Shown: positions 8,159 through 15,121 of the stretch, piece after piece
How the letters are laid out: the number at the start of each line of letters is the position of its first letter
How positions within the stretch are numbered: the stretch's first letter is position 1
NCBI GenBank assembly: GCA_964567665.1
Contig: CAZMNN010000014.1
Coordinates: 1 to 54,541, forward strand
Reading direction: 5' to 3'
Length of the DNA: 54,541 nt
From: UBA1731 sp964567665
GTDB lineage: Bacteria > Verrucomicrobiota > Kiritimatiellia > RFP12 > UBA1067
Program-made: the position numbers and the translations under genes
The notes under the pieces: model-generated
What the model saw: only the letters and a program-made list of their open reading frames with translations
Databases searched by the model: none
What the model was told of the DNA's origin: nothing

Positions 8159-8331
8159 CTTGCACCGCTCCTCATACCCTAAATATCCCTATCACCTCCG
8201 GCGCAAGTACAATTCTGTCATTGCCGTCCAGTATGCATCATATCCAATCCGTCCTGCAGACCGCAAAGACGAAACGGCTATCGCATTGCAAAGGACAAAC
8301 ACCACCAGTGCAACCGCCGCGAACACGATTC

Positions 8332-8396
8332 CGCAAAGCCGCAGAGACGCGGAGAGCGCAGATCTTTATGGTGTGTGTGTTGGAGGGGGGGGGGGG
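8332..8396 (+). repeat. Dispersed repeat (CGCAAAG...GAGACGCGGAGAGCGCAG) ending in 12 G
   Basis: The unit begins CGCAAAGCCGCAGAGACGCG, continues GAGAGCGCAGA and, after a short GT-rich stretch, ends in 12 G at 8385-8396. A second copy with the same order (CGCAAAG, AGACGCG, AGAGC, CAGAG, then T9 and G8) lies at 46900-46950. Both copies end just downstream of a minus-strand gene (trmD and lgt). It looks like a non-coding dispersed repeat. Confidence 0.55.
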
Positions 8397-8405
8397 CAGA
8401 TTGCC

Positions 8406-9113
8406 TCAAGGCGACACGGCGTACGTGCCGCCCATCGATATCAGGTCGGGACGGTTGCGCTTCGTGAGGTCGAACGCCTGACGGCGACGCCACCCCTCCG
8501 TCTTGGCATGGTCGCCGTTCAGCAACACCTCCGGCACCTGCAGTCCGCGATACACAGGCGGACGCGTATACTGCGGCGCCTCAAGAAGTCCGTCGGCGCA
8601 GAAGCTTTCCCGCGCCGTGGCCTCCGCACCGCCGCCAAGCACACCTGGGAGCAGCCGGACAACGGAATCCACCATCGCCGCCGCAGGTATCTCGCCGCCG
8701 GTCAGCACAAAGTCACCCATGGACACCTCGTCCGTCACAAGTGTCTTGACACGCTCGTCAATGCCTTCGTAGTGTCCGCACAAAAAGACAAGATGCTCCG
8801 CCCGCGAAAACTCCTCCGCAACGCGCTGCGTATACGGCCGCCCGGCAGGCGTGGTGATCACGACACGCGCCGGATGCGTCCTGTCTCCAAGGCACGCCTC
8901 TATCGCCTGAAACCAGACATCCGGCTTCATGAGCATTCCCGGTCCGCCCGAATACGGCTTGTCGTCGACTGTGCGCCGCAGATCTGTGGCGAAGTCGCGC
9001 AAATCCACCGTGCGTATTGAGGCCGCCCCCATCGCGACGGCGCGCTTGAGGATGCTCTCGCCGAAGAATCCGCGAAACATCTCAGGGAAAACGGTGATGA
9101 CGTCAATCTTCAT
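8406..9113 (-). CDS. trmD: tRNA (guanine-37-N1)-methyltransferase TrmD
   Basis: A 235-residue SPOUT methyltransferase that makes m1G37 in tRNAs with G36, preventing +1 frameshifts. Family motifs are clear: MKIDVITVFPEMF at the start, DDKPYSGGPGMLMKP (about 50-64), the knot region LVFLCGHYEGIDERV, and DFVLTGGEIPAAAMVDSVVRLLPGVLG. Length is normal. The ATG at 9113 lies 10 bases behind the stop of the phosphatase-family gene, with GAGGG upstream, so it belongs to the dacA-led minus-strand operon. The usual partners rpsP, rimM and rplS are not adjacent, which is unusual for trmD. Confidence 0.96.
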   Translation of the reverse strand: MKIDVITVFPEMFRGFFGESILKRAVAMGAASIRTVDLRDFATDLRRTVDDKPYSGGPGMLMKPDVWFQAIEACLGDRTHPARVVITTPAGRPYTQRVAEEFSRAEHLVFLCGHYEGIDERVKTLVTDEVSMGDFVLTGGEIPAAAMVDSVVRLLPGVLGGGAEATARESFCADGLLEAPQYTRPPVYRGLQVPEVLLNGDHAKTEGWRRRQAFDLTKRNRPDLISMGGTYAVSP

Positions 9114-9123
9114 TCACAGCCCT

Positions 9124-9948
9124 CTACCGAAACTCGATGAACACAAGACGATGATCCGAAACGAAACTGACCGGCGCCAGCCGCCTCGACACAAACCTGC
9201 CGTTCCCCTTGCAGAACACATAGTCAAGTGTCGAATCGGGGTAACGTGTGTTTCCGGGATGCGTTCCGCGCTCCTCCGCCGACGCATCCTTCCAGCAGTC
9301 CAAGAATCCCGCCGCCTCCAGCGTAGCGAAGAATCTATCCTCCTTGAACTTCTCCTGGAACCGGTCGGCATTGAAATCACCGGCAATCACAACCTTGTCT
9401 GCGGCGACCTTTTTCGCCTCGGACAGCACCTGCTCCATCATTGCCTTGCGCTTTGCGACATTGGCCTCCCATACGGCCTTTTTCCGCGCACCGTAATTGC
9501 TTTTGAGATGCACACAGAAGCAGGCTATCCGCCCCTCCTCGCCGCCGTCAAGGAGCGCATATGCGTACCCGCGTGGAACGAACTGTCCGTTTGCGCGTTT
9601 CGCATACTTCCATTCCGCTTTCAGCACCGGAAGATCCGTGACGATCGCAAGCTGCTGCCACTGCAGACGGTTGTCACGGAAATCGCGGAACGCCGTGGCT
9701 ACGGCGACGCTGAGGTTCGTGTCGCCCACAGCCTTGACGAGATTGGAGCACGAAACCGGATCGCGAAGCTCCTGGAGAAACAGTATGCGCCCCTTCCCCT
9801 TCAGGCTGTCGCGAATCACGTCGGCCGCATCGTTTATGTTGGCATCCTCGACGCGTGGCGAAGACCGGTGTTCAGCCCGTCCGGACGGAAACCATTTCAG
9901 GTTCCACGTACCCGCGACAAACGCCAGCAGAAATAGACTTTTCAGCAC
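9124..9948 (-). CDS. Secreted endonuclease/exonuclease/phosphatase-family protein
   Basis: A 274-residue member of the EEP fold family, Mg-dependent phosphodiesterases acting on nucleic acids, lipids or other phosphoesters. The conserved elements are TWNLKWFP at 14-21 (usual N-rich first motif), LFLQELRD (catalytic Glu), VIAGDFNADRF (metal-binding Asp-x-Asn) and SDHRLVFIEF at the C-terminus (Asp-His). A short hydrophobic N-terminus suggests export. The start is a GTG at 9948 with GGAAGGG upstream. It sits 18 bases behind dacA and 10 before trmD. The substrate cannot be told from sequence. Confidence 0.85.
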   Translation of the reverse strand: MLKSLFLLAFVAGTWNLKWFPSGRAEHRSSPRVEDANINDAADVIRDSLKGKGRILFLQELRDPVSCSNLVKAVGDTNLSVAVATAFRDFRDNRLQWQQLAIVTDLPVLKAEWKYAKRANGQFVPRGYAYALLDGGEEGRIACFCVHLKSNYGARKKAVWEANVAKRKAMMEQVLSEAKKVAADKVVIAGDFNADRFQEKFKEDRFFATLEAAGFLDCWKDASAEERGTHPGNTRYPDSTLDYVFCKGNGRFVSRRLAPVSFVSDHRLVFIEFR

Positions 9949-9966
9949 GGCATCACCCTTCCGCCA

Positions 9967-10980
9967 TTACAGCGCCGAAAGCGCGTCCCCCATAAGTCCG
10001 GCCGCCGCCGCATCCCTCAGGGCCGAAGTCTCCGACCCGAGCACTACAACGATTGCGCGGCGTCCATTTCTTTTTCCGGTGAGCACGACCGAGCTCCCGC
10101 CGGCGTCAATGTATCCCGTCTTCAGGCCGTCCACCGCCTCCGTGCCGTCAGGATTGGCGATCTTCCACTTGTCCATGCGCATCACGTTGTTGTGGTTTAT
10201 GATCTTCTGTCCGTTTGGCATCGTCCACGTCTTCTGCGACGTGTACTTCAGCAGTTCTGGATGGTGCGTGACGATCTCCATGGCGAGTTTCGCCTGATCG
10301 GCGCACGTAGTCACGTTGAACGACTTCCACGGATAGCGCTTCGACCGGTTTGGGGGAAGCCCGTTGGGGTTGTAATACACCGTATCCTTCATTCCAAGTT
10401 CGCGGGCACGGCTGTTCATGCGATCGACGAACATCTCAAGCGAACCGGAGGAATGCTCCGCAAGCGCAACGGCTGCATCGTTGGCGCTGCGGATCATCAA
10501 CGCATAGAGAAGCGTATCCACAGACCACGACACCGGGCGAGGCGGATTGCCGTCCATGAACCCGATTACGCTCGGCTCCATGCGAAGCGCGACCGGACTT
10601 GCCGCAACCATGGATTCAAAACCGTACTTTCCGGCCTTCACGTCCTCAAGCACAAGCAGCGCCGTCATCAGTTTCGTCACGCTTGCAGGCCGCGCAATGC
10701 GGTGCGCTCCATCTGAAAACATGATGCGCCCGGTCTCCGCATCCATCGCCAGCGCACCGACATACGGGTTCTGCCTGTACGGATTCCGGGCGGCGGGCTT
10801 CGCGGGTTCACTCCTGTCAGGCTTCGGCGCCACACGGCGCTTTGCCGGCGTCTTGACAGCGGACTTCGCGGCGGTGCGAGGCGATTTTACGGGGCCGCGC
10901 TTCACTGCGGCAGGCAACGTCTCCGCCAGCAGCATGGCGGCAACACAGACGATTACGTATGAAATTCTGTTCATCAACAT
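9967..10980 (-). CDS. dacA: D-alanyl-D-alanine carboxypeptidase (S11 family)
   Basis: A 337-residue serine peptidase that trims the terminal D-Ala of peptidoglycan stem peptides in the periplasm. It has a signal peptide, a Lys/Ala/Pro-rich linker (about 25-65), then the penicillin-binding motifs: SVTK in ARPASVTKLMTALLVLE (SxxK), SAND in RSANDAAVALAEH (SxN), and KTGYIDAGGSS (KTG). The C-terminal beta-sandwich domain found in PBP5 is missing, so this is the short form. The symbol marks the family, not orthology with E. coli dacA. It is first in an operon with the EEP protein and trmD; a TGATATAAT box lies at 11025-11033. Confidence 0.92.
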   Translation of the reverse strand: MLMNRISYVIVCVAAMLLAETLPAAVKRGPVKSPRTAAKSAVKTPAKRRVAPKPDRSEPAKPAARNPYRQNPYVGALAMDAETGRIMFSDGAHRIARPASVTKLMTALLVLEDVKAGKYGFESMVAASPVALRMEPSVIGFMDGNPPRPVSWSVDTLLYALMIRSANDAAVALAEHSSGSLEMFVDRMNSRARELGMKDTVYYNPNGLPPNRSKRYPWKSFNVTTCADQAKLAMEIVTHHPELLKYTSQKTWTMPNGQKIINHNNVMRMDKWKIANPDGTEAVDGLKTGYIDAGGSSVVLTGKRNGRRAIVVVLGSETSALRDAAAAGLMGDALSAL

Positions 10981-11024
10981 TGTATCCTCGACATCTGCGG
11001 CGTCCGCGTCAGTCTTTGGCGCAT

Positions 11025-11033
11025 ATTATATCA
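11025..11033 (-). promoter_or_regulatory. Extended -10 promoter of dacA
   Basis: Minus strand TGTGATATAATATG. The predicted start lies near 11018, giving a leader of roughly 38 bases before the ATG at 10980. Confidence 0.6.
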
Positions 11034-11079
11034 CACCGAATCGCGCTTTGAGCGTCCAGATTCCATGCCCGGCGAAGCG

Positions 11080-12096
11080 TCACACGTACGAATGCAGTCC
11101 CTTGAAGATCCTGGCGAAATTCACCCATGTGAGCGTTAGGACTATCATCAGCATCCCGAAGCGCAACAGCCATTTCGCCGCCTTCGGACTGCGCTGGAAA
11201 TGGAAATATGCGGCGAACGTGAGCCATGTCGCAAGAGACCACATCTCCTTGGGATCGTACTGCCACCAGTCCCCCCAGCAGACCTTTCCCCATGTCGCAC
11301 CGAGGACAAGGGCAAGCGTCATCAAGAAGAAGCCGAACGGCACAAGCCGCGTTCCGATTCCAAAGGCCGCAAATATGAGGATGGCGTAGGAAACAAGATA
11401 TGCCCCGACATGAGGCACAAGGAGCGGACTCTGCAACGCCGGAACAAGCTCCCGCGTAAGCAGAACCTTGCCGATTATCCACAGCGGAAGCATCACGACG
11501 GCGGCTGCCGCAGCGAACATGAACGCACCAGCCCACCGCGAAGCGCCGCAGTGAGAATCCGCGCCGATGACGCATCCGGCCGATGCGCCGCAAAGCGCAC
11601 TGCGCCCTTCCAAACACATCATCGCAGTCCCCAAAAGCAGAAGCACACCCGCAAGCACGGCAAGCGGCAGAAACGGATCGCGCACGGCCTCAAGCACCGT
11701 ATACGCCTCGTTCGCTGCGTCATACGAATTCTGGTATATCCACCACCCGTTCCACCTCAACGGATGGTTGACGGATATCTCGGCATGGGAAGCCTGCGGA
11801 TTGGACTTGCCGTCCGCACCGCGCTCCATGGACACCATATGCACATCGCTTACGTACTGTCTTGGCCTTCCGTCGCCGTACTTCGGAACGGAAAAGCCCT
11901 TCAAGACGAACACGTCATCCTGAAGCATGGCGCTTTCGCCGGGATGGAGCGTGACCTGAAGCCGTGGCGGCATGAACGCCGCCTTGAGGGCAAGGGCGGA
12001 CACGGCCAGCAGAAGGCCTATGTGCAGCACATGCCTTGCCAAGGCACGGCAGCACCGGTTGACGGTTCGGGAAAACGATGTCGTCGACTGTTCCAT
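11080..12096 (-). CDS. ccsA: CcsA-type cytochrome c biogenesis protein with short ResB-like N-terminus
   Basis: CcsA/ResB (system II) proteins export haem and attach it to apocytochrome c. This protein has one N-terminal membrane segment (HIGLLLAVSALALKA), a periplasmic stretch with VTLHPGESAML and NHPLRWNGWWIYQNSYD that looks like the end of ResB, then several membrane segments ending in the haem-handling motif WGDWWQYDPKEMWSLATWL and WVNFARIFKGLHSYV. The ResB part is reduced, so a separate ResB may exist elsewhere. I placed the start at the ATG at 12096; the in-frame ATG at 12168 would lie within rnpB. No ribosome site is evident, and the gene directly follows rnpB. Confidence 0.82.
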   Translation of the reverse strand: MEQSTTSFSRTVNRCCRALARHVLHIGLLLAVSALALKAAFMPPRLQVTLHPGESAMLQDDVFVLKGFSVPKYGDGRPRQYVSDVHMVSMERGADGKSNPQASHAEISVNHPLRWNGWWIYQNSYDAANEAYTVLEAVRDPFLPLAVLAGVLLLLGTAMMCLEGRSALCGASAGCVIGADSHCGASRWAGAFMFAAAAAVVMLPLWIIGKVLLTRELVPALQSPLLVPHVGAYLVSYAILIFAAFGIGTRLVPFGFFLMTLALVLGATWGKVCWGDWWQYDPKEMWSLATWLTFAAYFHFQRSPKAAKWLLRFGMLMIVLTLTWVNFARIFKGLHSYV

Positions 12097-12109
12097 TCTA
12101 CAGGCAGGA

Positions 12110-12477
12110 GACGGTTCTGCGCGGCGAATAAGCCGGATTCTGTTCACGCCTTGCGGCGCTCCAGTCATTCATCTAAGCGATCAACCCGGAATCTCACCGC
12201 CGCAACGAAGCGACGGACTGGACGGGCAGCCCATTCGATCCCCTATTTGATCTTGCTCCGAGGAGGGTTTACCCTGCATACGTCGTTTCAGACGCACCGG
12301 TGGTCTCTTACACCGCCATTTCACCCTTACCCTTGCGGGCGGTCTGTTCTCTGCGGCACTTTCCATCGCGCAGGATTGCCCCGCGCCTCCCGACCTTGAC
12401 GGACGGGTCCTCTGCCCTGTGGAGTCCGGACTTTCCTCATCCTTGCGGACGCGACCGGTCACTCACGCAAAACCGTC
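12110..12477 (-). ncRNA. rnpB: RNase P RNA (bacterial type A)
   Basis: The catalytic RNA that removes 5' leaders from pre-tRNAs. On the minus strand the conserved blocks appear in order: GAGGAAAGTCCGGACTCC near the 5' end, CAGGGTAAACCC, GAGCAAGATCAAATAGG, TAGATGAATGACTG, and ACAGAATCCGGCTTA near the 3' end. I set the ends from helix P1: the 12 bases at 12466-12477 pair fully with 12110-12121, with one G-U pair. Length is 368 nt, normal for type A. It lies between the zinc-ribbon gene (6 bases upstream) and ccsA (13 bases downstream). Confidence 0.97.
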
Positions 12478-12483
12478 AAAAAA

Positions 12484-13185
12484 TCAAAGATCGCGATAGA
12501 GCATACGCCCGCAGTTCGTGCAGGCCACAAGCTCCATCTTGTGATCCACCATCTGCTCCGTGGACGGCGGAACCTTGAGGTGGCATCCTTCGCAGACACA
12601 TTCGGAATTGAGCATGACCGCAACCGGCCAGCGCTTCGTGCGGATGCGCTCGTAGTAGAGAAGCGTACGGGGATTGACAAGCTTCGCTTTCTCGGCGCGT
12701 TCCGCCGAGAGCGCATCAAGCTCTTCCTTAACTGCGGCAAGACGCTCATCAAGCTCCTTGCAGAAGTCATCGACGCCACCGCTCTCGCCGCGCAGAGCCT
12801 CTTCAGCCTCCTTCACGCCGCGCTCAAGCTTGGGAAGCTCATCCATCATCGCATAGCCGCGAGCCTCAGCCTCTTCGGCCTCATGCTCAAGCCCCTCTAT
12901 CGACATAGCCAGCTGCTGATATTCCTTGTTCGACTCGGCGGACGCCTGCGCTATCTTAAGCTCCTTTGCGCGTTCCTTTGCGGCGGCGGCCTCACCCTCA
13001 GCGTCCTTTATGCGCTGCTGCGCGGCGGACAACTGGTTTTTGGCGATCTCAAGCCCGGCGTTCACTCCTTTCAGACGTGCAGATTCCTGCGCCTTTCTCA
13101 TCGGAAGATCCTTCGCCTCCCGCTCCAACTCGCGGATGCGGCCGTCCACTTCCTGCAAATCAATCAACGTCTGTATCGGATTCAC
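12484..13185 (-). CDS. CdsZ-like coiled-coil zinc-ribbon protein
   Basis: A 233-residue protein with a long coiled coil (about 15-165, rich in Glu, Ala, Lys) and a C-terminal C4 zinc ribbon: CVCEGCHLKVPP near 198-209 and CTNCGRMLY near 222-230, which give the two Cys pairs. This is the layout of the CdsZ/zf-RING_7 family (known in chlamydiae and widespread in bacteria), whose molecular role is not well settled. The start is a GTG at 13185 preceded by GAGGAGG. It has its own promoter (13222-13250) and its stop lies 7 bases from rnpB, so it may be cotranscribed with the RNA. Confidence 0.85.
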   Translation of the reverse strand: MNPIQTLIDLQEVDGRIRELEREAKDLPMRKAQESARLKGVNAGLEIAKNQLSAAQQRIKDAEGEAAAAKERAKELKIAQASAESNKEYQQLAMSIEGLEHEAEEAEARGYAMMDELPKLERGVKEAEEALRGESGGVDDFCKELDERLAAVKEELDALSAERAEKAKLVNPRTLLYYERIRTKRWPVAVMLNSECVCEGCHLKVPPSTEQMVDHKMELVACTNCGRMLYRDL

Positions 13186-13221
13186 CTCAACCTCCTCGAA
13201 ATTCCAAATAAAACGGCGCGT

Positions 13222-13250
13222 AGTATATCAACTTTCGCCCGTCAACGCAA
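13222..13250 (-). promoter_or_regulatory. Promoter of the CdsZ-like gene
   Basis: Minus strand TTGCGT at 13250-13245, 17 bases, then TATACT at 13227-13222 with an upstream TGA, giving an extended -10. The box overlaps the last codons of the upstream fumarase gene. Confidence 0.55.
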
Positions 13251-13808
13251 GAGAGACAAGGCTTTCAAAGACGATTCGGCAACGGCGTCAAACAGCGAGA
13301 CGCCATGCGAATCCATGGCGACAACGCACGGAAACGACGCCATCTCAAACTCCCAACAGGCCTCTGCCGCACCCCACTCCTCCAGGAAATGCACCCCCGC
13401 CACGCGCTTAACGCAGGCCGCCGTCAACGCCGCCGCGCCGCCCACCGCCTGAAGGTACACGCAACCATGCTTTCCGCAAGCGTCAAGTGTGGCGGCATCC
13501 ATGCCACCCTTGCCGATCACAAGCCTTACTCCGCTTTCGCGAATGAAATCCGGCTCATACGGATTTTCGCGCACACTTGTCGTAGGGCCTGCTGCGACAA
13601 CCTTCCATGCGTCACCGTCCCTGACCACGACCGGTCCGCAGTGAAACAGCGCCCCATCCCTGAAATCCACCGGCAAGTCGCCACCGTCCGCAAAATGCTT
13701 GTGGAATCTGTCGCGTCCGGTAAAGACAAGCCCGGAGACGAGAACGGTCTCCCCCGCCGAAAGCTCACGCACAGCCTTCTCCGAGAACGGATAGGAAAGC
13801 TCTTTCAC
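13242..13808 (-). CDS. Class I fumarate hydratase, beta subunit
   Basis: A 188-residue C-terminal (TtdB/FumB-beta) subunit. With the alpha subunit it makes the oxygen-sensitive [4Fe-4S] enzyme that interconverts fumarate and malate (or, in the related enzyme, tartrate and oxaloacetate). Typical segments are GETVLVSGLVFTGRDRFHKH, DGALFHCGPVVV, AAGPTTSVRENPYEPDFI, GKGGMDAATLDACGKHG and YLQAVGGAAAL. I chose the GTG at 13808 because its GTGA overlaps the alpha-subunit stop and a GGAGG lies 7 bases upstream. A longer in-frame start at 13859 lies inside the alpha gene and adds residues foreign to the family. Confidence 0.88.
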   Translation of the reverse strand: MKELSYPFSEKAVRELSAGETVLVSGLVFTGRDRFHKHFADGGDLPVDFRDGALFHCGPVVVRDGDAWKVVAAGPTTSVRENPYEPDFIRESGVRLVIGKGGMDAATLDACGKHGCVYLQAVGGAAALTAACVKRVAGVHFLEEWGAAEACWEFEMASFPCVVAMDSHGVSLFDAVAESSLKALSLLR

Positions 13809-14665
13809 GGCAAATCCTCCATGCAGAACCTTACCGTGCGGCGGCGAACGGCCCAGCACATGTATGCCACCGTCACGAAGAAGCTTGCCGGCACACGGGG
13901 ACGGCTTCCGATCTTCACGCCGAGAAGCGTAGTCCTGCCGCCAAGCCCCATCGGCCCGATTCCGAGTGAATTGGCCTCCCGCAGCAGACGCGCCTCCAGT
14001 CCGGCAAGCGCATCGTCTCCGTTTACGTCGTCAATCCGCCTCAGCAACTGCAGCTTCGCGGCCTCGTACCCGCCGGCCCTGTCCCCGCCTATGCATACGC
14101 CAAGCACACCTGGTGCGCAACCGTAGCCCTGCGCCTTGTGCACGGCATCGAGAACGCATCTGCGGACTCCCTCAAGATCGCGCCCCGCGCCCAATGCTGC
14201 GTCAGGCAGAGAGTACTGGCGGCTCATGTTCTCCGAACCGCCCCCCTTCATGAGCAGGGTCACGCCGGGATCTTCATCAGCATTCCCGGCCGGCACGTAG
14301 TGGATCACCGGCGCACCGGCGCAGACATTCGTGTCCACGGATCTGCCGGTGACGGAATCGATCGTGTTGCGGCGCAGCCACCCCTTCTCGGTGGCGTACG
14401 CCACCGCATTCTTTATGACTGTTGCCGAAATTGATGAACGCAGACGCTCGTCCACAAGAAACGTAAGCGTACCGGTATCCTGGCACATCGGAGTGCCGTT
14501 GCTTTCAGCAAGCGCAGCGTTCCTGACTATCGTCTCTAAAATCATCCGGGCTGAAGAGCCGGCAGTCTCCGCCTCAACGGCGGACTTCAAGGCGTCAAGC
14601 ACATCCTCCGAGAGCGCACTTGACGTCCTTCGTATCAGTTCCGCAATCTTTCTCTCGATATCCAT
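13805..14665 (-). CDS. Class I fumarate hydratase, alpha subunit
   Basis: A 286-residue N-terminal (TtdA/FumA-alpha) subunit carrying the iron-sulfur cluster. The cluster Cys are in PMCQDTGTLTF (about residue 61) and in GYGCAPGVLGVCIGGDRAGG (two Cys). Other family blocks are GRSVDTNVCAGAPVIHY and LLMKGGGSENMS. A fumarase is the likelier reading over tartrate dehydratase because nothing nearby suggests tartrate use, but this is not settled by sequence. A perfect TGGTATAAT box ends 7 bases before the ATG, so the mRNA should be leaderless. The beta gene overlaps its stop by four bases. Confidence 0.88.
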   Translation of the reverse strand: MDIERKIAELIRRTSSALSEDVLDALKSAVEAETAGSSARMILETIVRNAALAESNGTPMCQDTGTLTFLVDERLRSSISATVIKNAVAYATEKGWLRRNTIDSVTGRSVDTNVCAGAPVIHYVPAGNADEDPGVTLLMKGGGSENMSRQYSLPDAALGAGRDLEGVRRCVLDAVHKAQGYGCAPGVLGVCIGGDRAGGYEAAKLQLLRRIDDVNGDDALAGLEARLLREANSLGIGPMGLGGRTTLLGVKIGSRPRVPASFFVTVAYMCWAVRRRTVRFCMEDLP

Positions 14666-14672
14666 GACGGCG

Positions 14673-14681
14673 ATTATACCA
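14673..14681 (-). promoter_or_regulatory. Extended -10 promoter, leaderless fumarase transcript
   Basis: Minus strand TGGTATAAT, then CGCCGTC, then ATG. With the usual 6-7 base spacing the transcript would start at or next to the first base of the start codon. Confidence 0.7.
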
Positions 14682-14810
14682 AATCGCCGAAACGCTGGGT
14701 ACGGTACGTCTTGTCCATGGGGGGATGGTTGAACTTTCCTGAAAACAGACGCCGGTACGCTACAAATGGCGAGGGACTGCTGATCAACCGCTTCGCGGAC
14801 GGCCGCTTTA

Positions 14811-14819
14811 TGGTATAAT
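14811..14819 (+). promoter_or_regulatory. Extended -10 promoter of the restriction-modification locus
   Basis: Plus strand TATGGTATAATTC. It faces the methyltransferase gene and would start transcription near 14826, about 295 bases before the chosen ATG. Confidence 0.65.
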
Positions 14820-14825
14820 TCCCGG

Positions 14826-15121
14826 CGTTCTGTGCACGGCGGCGAGGCCGTCGGCGCGGAGCCGGACGCGGTGGGGAGAAATCCGCCGCGCCAAGTGAAT
14901 TTAGCATCAACGCTAACAAGTCGTTCTCCAGAAATACTACCACTATTTCAAGACATGAACGGCATGTGAGTGGAGGTGCGCTCGTTTGGGCGCACTTTCT
15001 CTTTCATGTATTCATGTCGGCCTGTGGTAGGGCTACTGGAGAGTGTATGAAAGAGGAAGCGCGCTCTTTTTCATGCACGGGCACGGGGTCTGCGACGGCA
15101 GAGGGCGCGGAAAACGAGTAC
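14826..15121 (+). promoter_or_regulatory. Long structured leader before the methyltransferase
   Basis: No convincing gene lies here. The first part is GC-rich and can fold (GGCGCGG near 14850 with CCGCGCC near 14890). Next comes a hairpin, GTGCGC at 14976-14981 with GCGCAC at 14990-14995, followed by TTTCTCTTT like a terminator. A second hairpin pairs AAAGAG at 15050-15055 with CTCTTT at 15064-15069. The stretch CTCTTTCAT (14999-15007) can instead pair perfectly with ATGAAAGAG (15047-15055), which would exclude the second hairpin. This is an attenuator-like arrangement; no known riboswitch class was recognised. Confidence 0.4.

Noticed and set aside
12096..12168. Upstream start for the CcsA-like protein
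   Set aside because: It lies within the conserved 3' end of RNase P RNA, including the ACAGAATCCGGCTTA block, and adds no family-like residues.
14674..14943. An 89-codon minus-strand frame upstream of fumarase
   Set aside because: It would run across the fumarase promoter and the methyltransferase leader promoter, and its product is low-complexity Arg/Pro sequence.
14826..15121. Known riboswitch or 6S/SRP RNA in the methyltransferase leader
   Set aside because: I looked for consensus blocks of common riboswitches and of 6S, SRP and tmRNA and found none; only generic hairpins are visible.
14966..15121. Longer N-terminus of the methyltransferase from 14966
   Set aside because: The extra 52 residues come from the hairpin region of the leader and lie before the family's normal start; they lack similarity to such enzymes.
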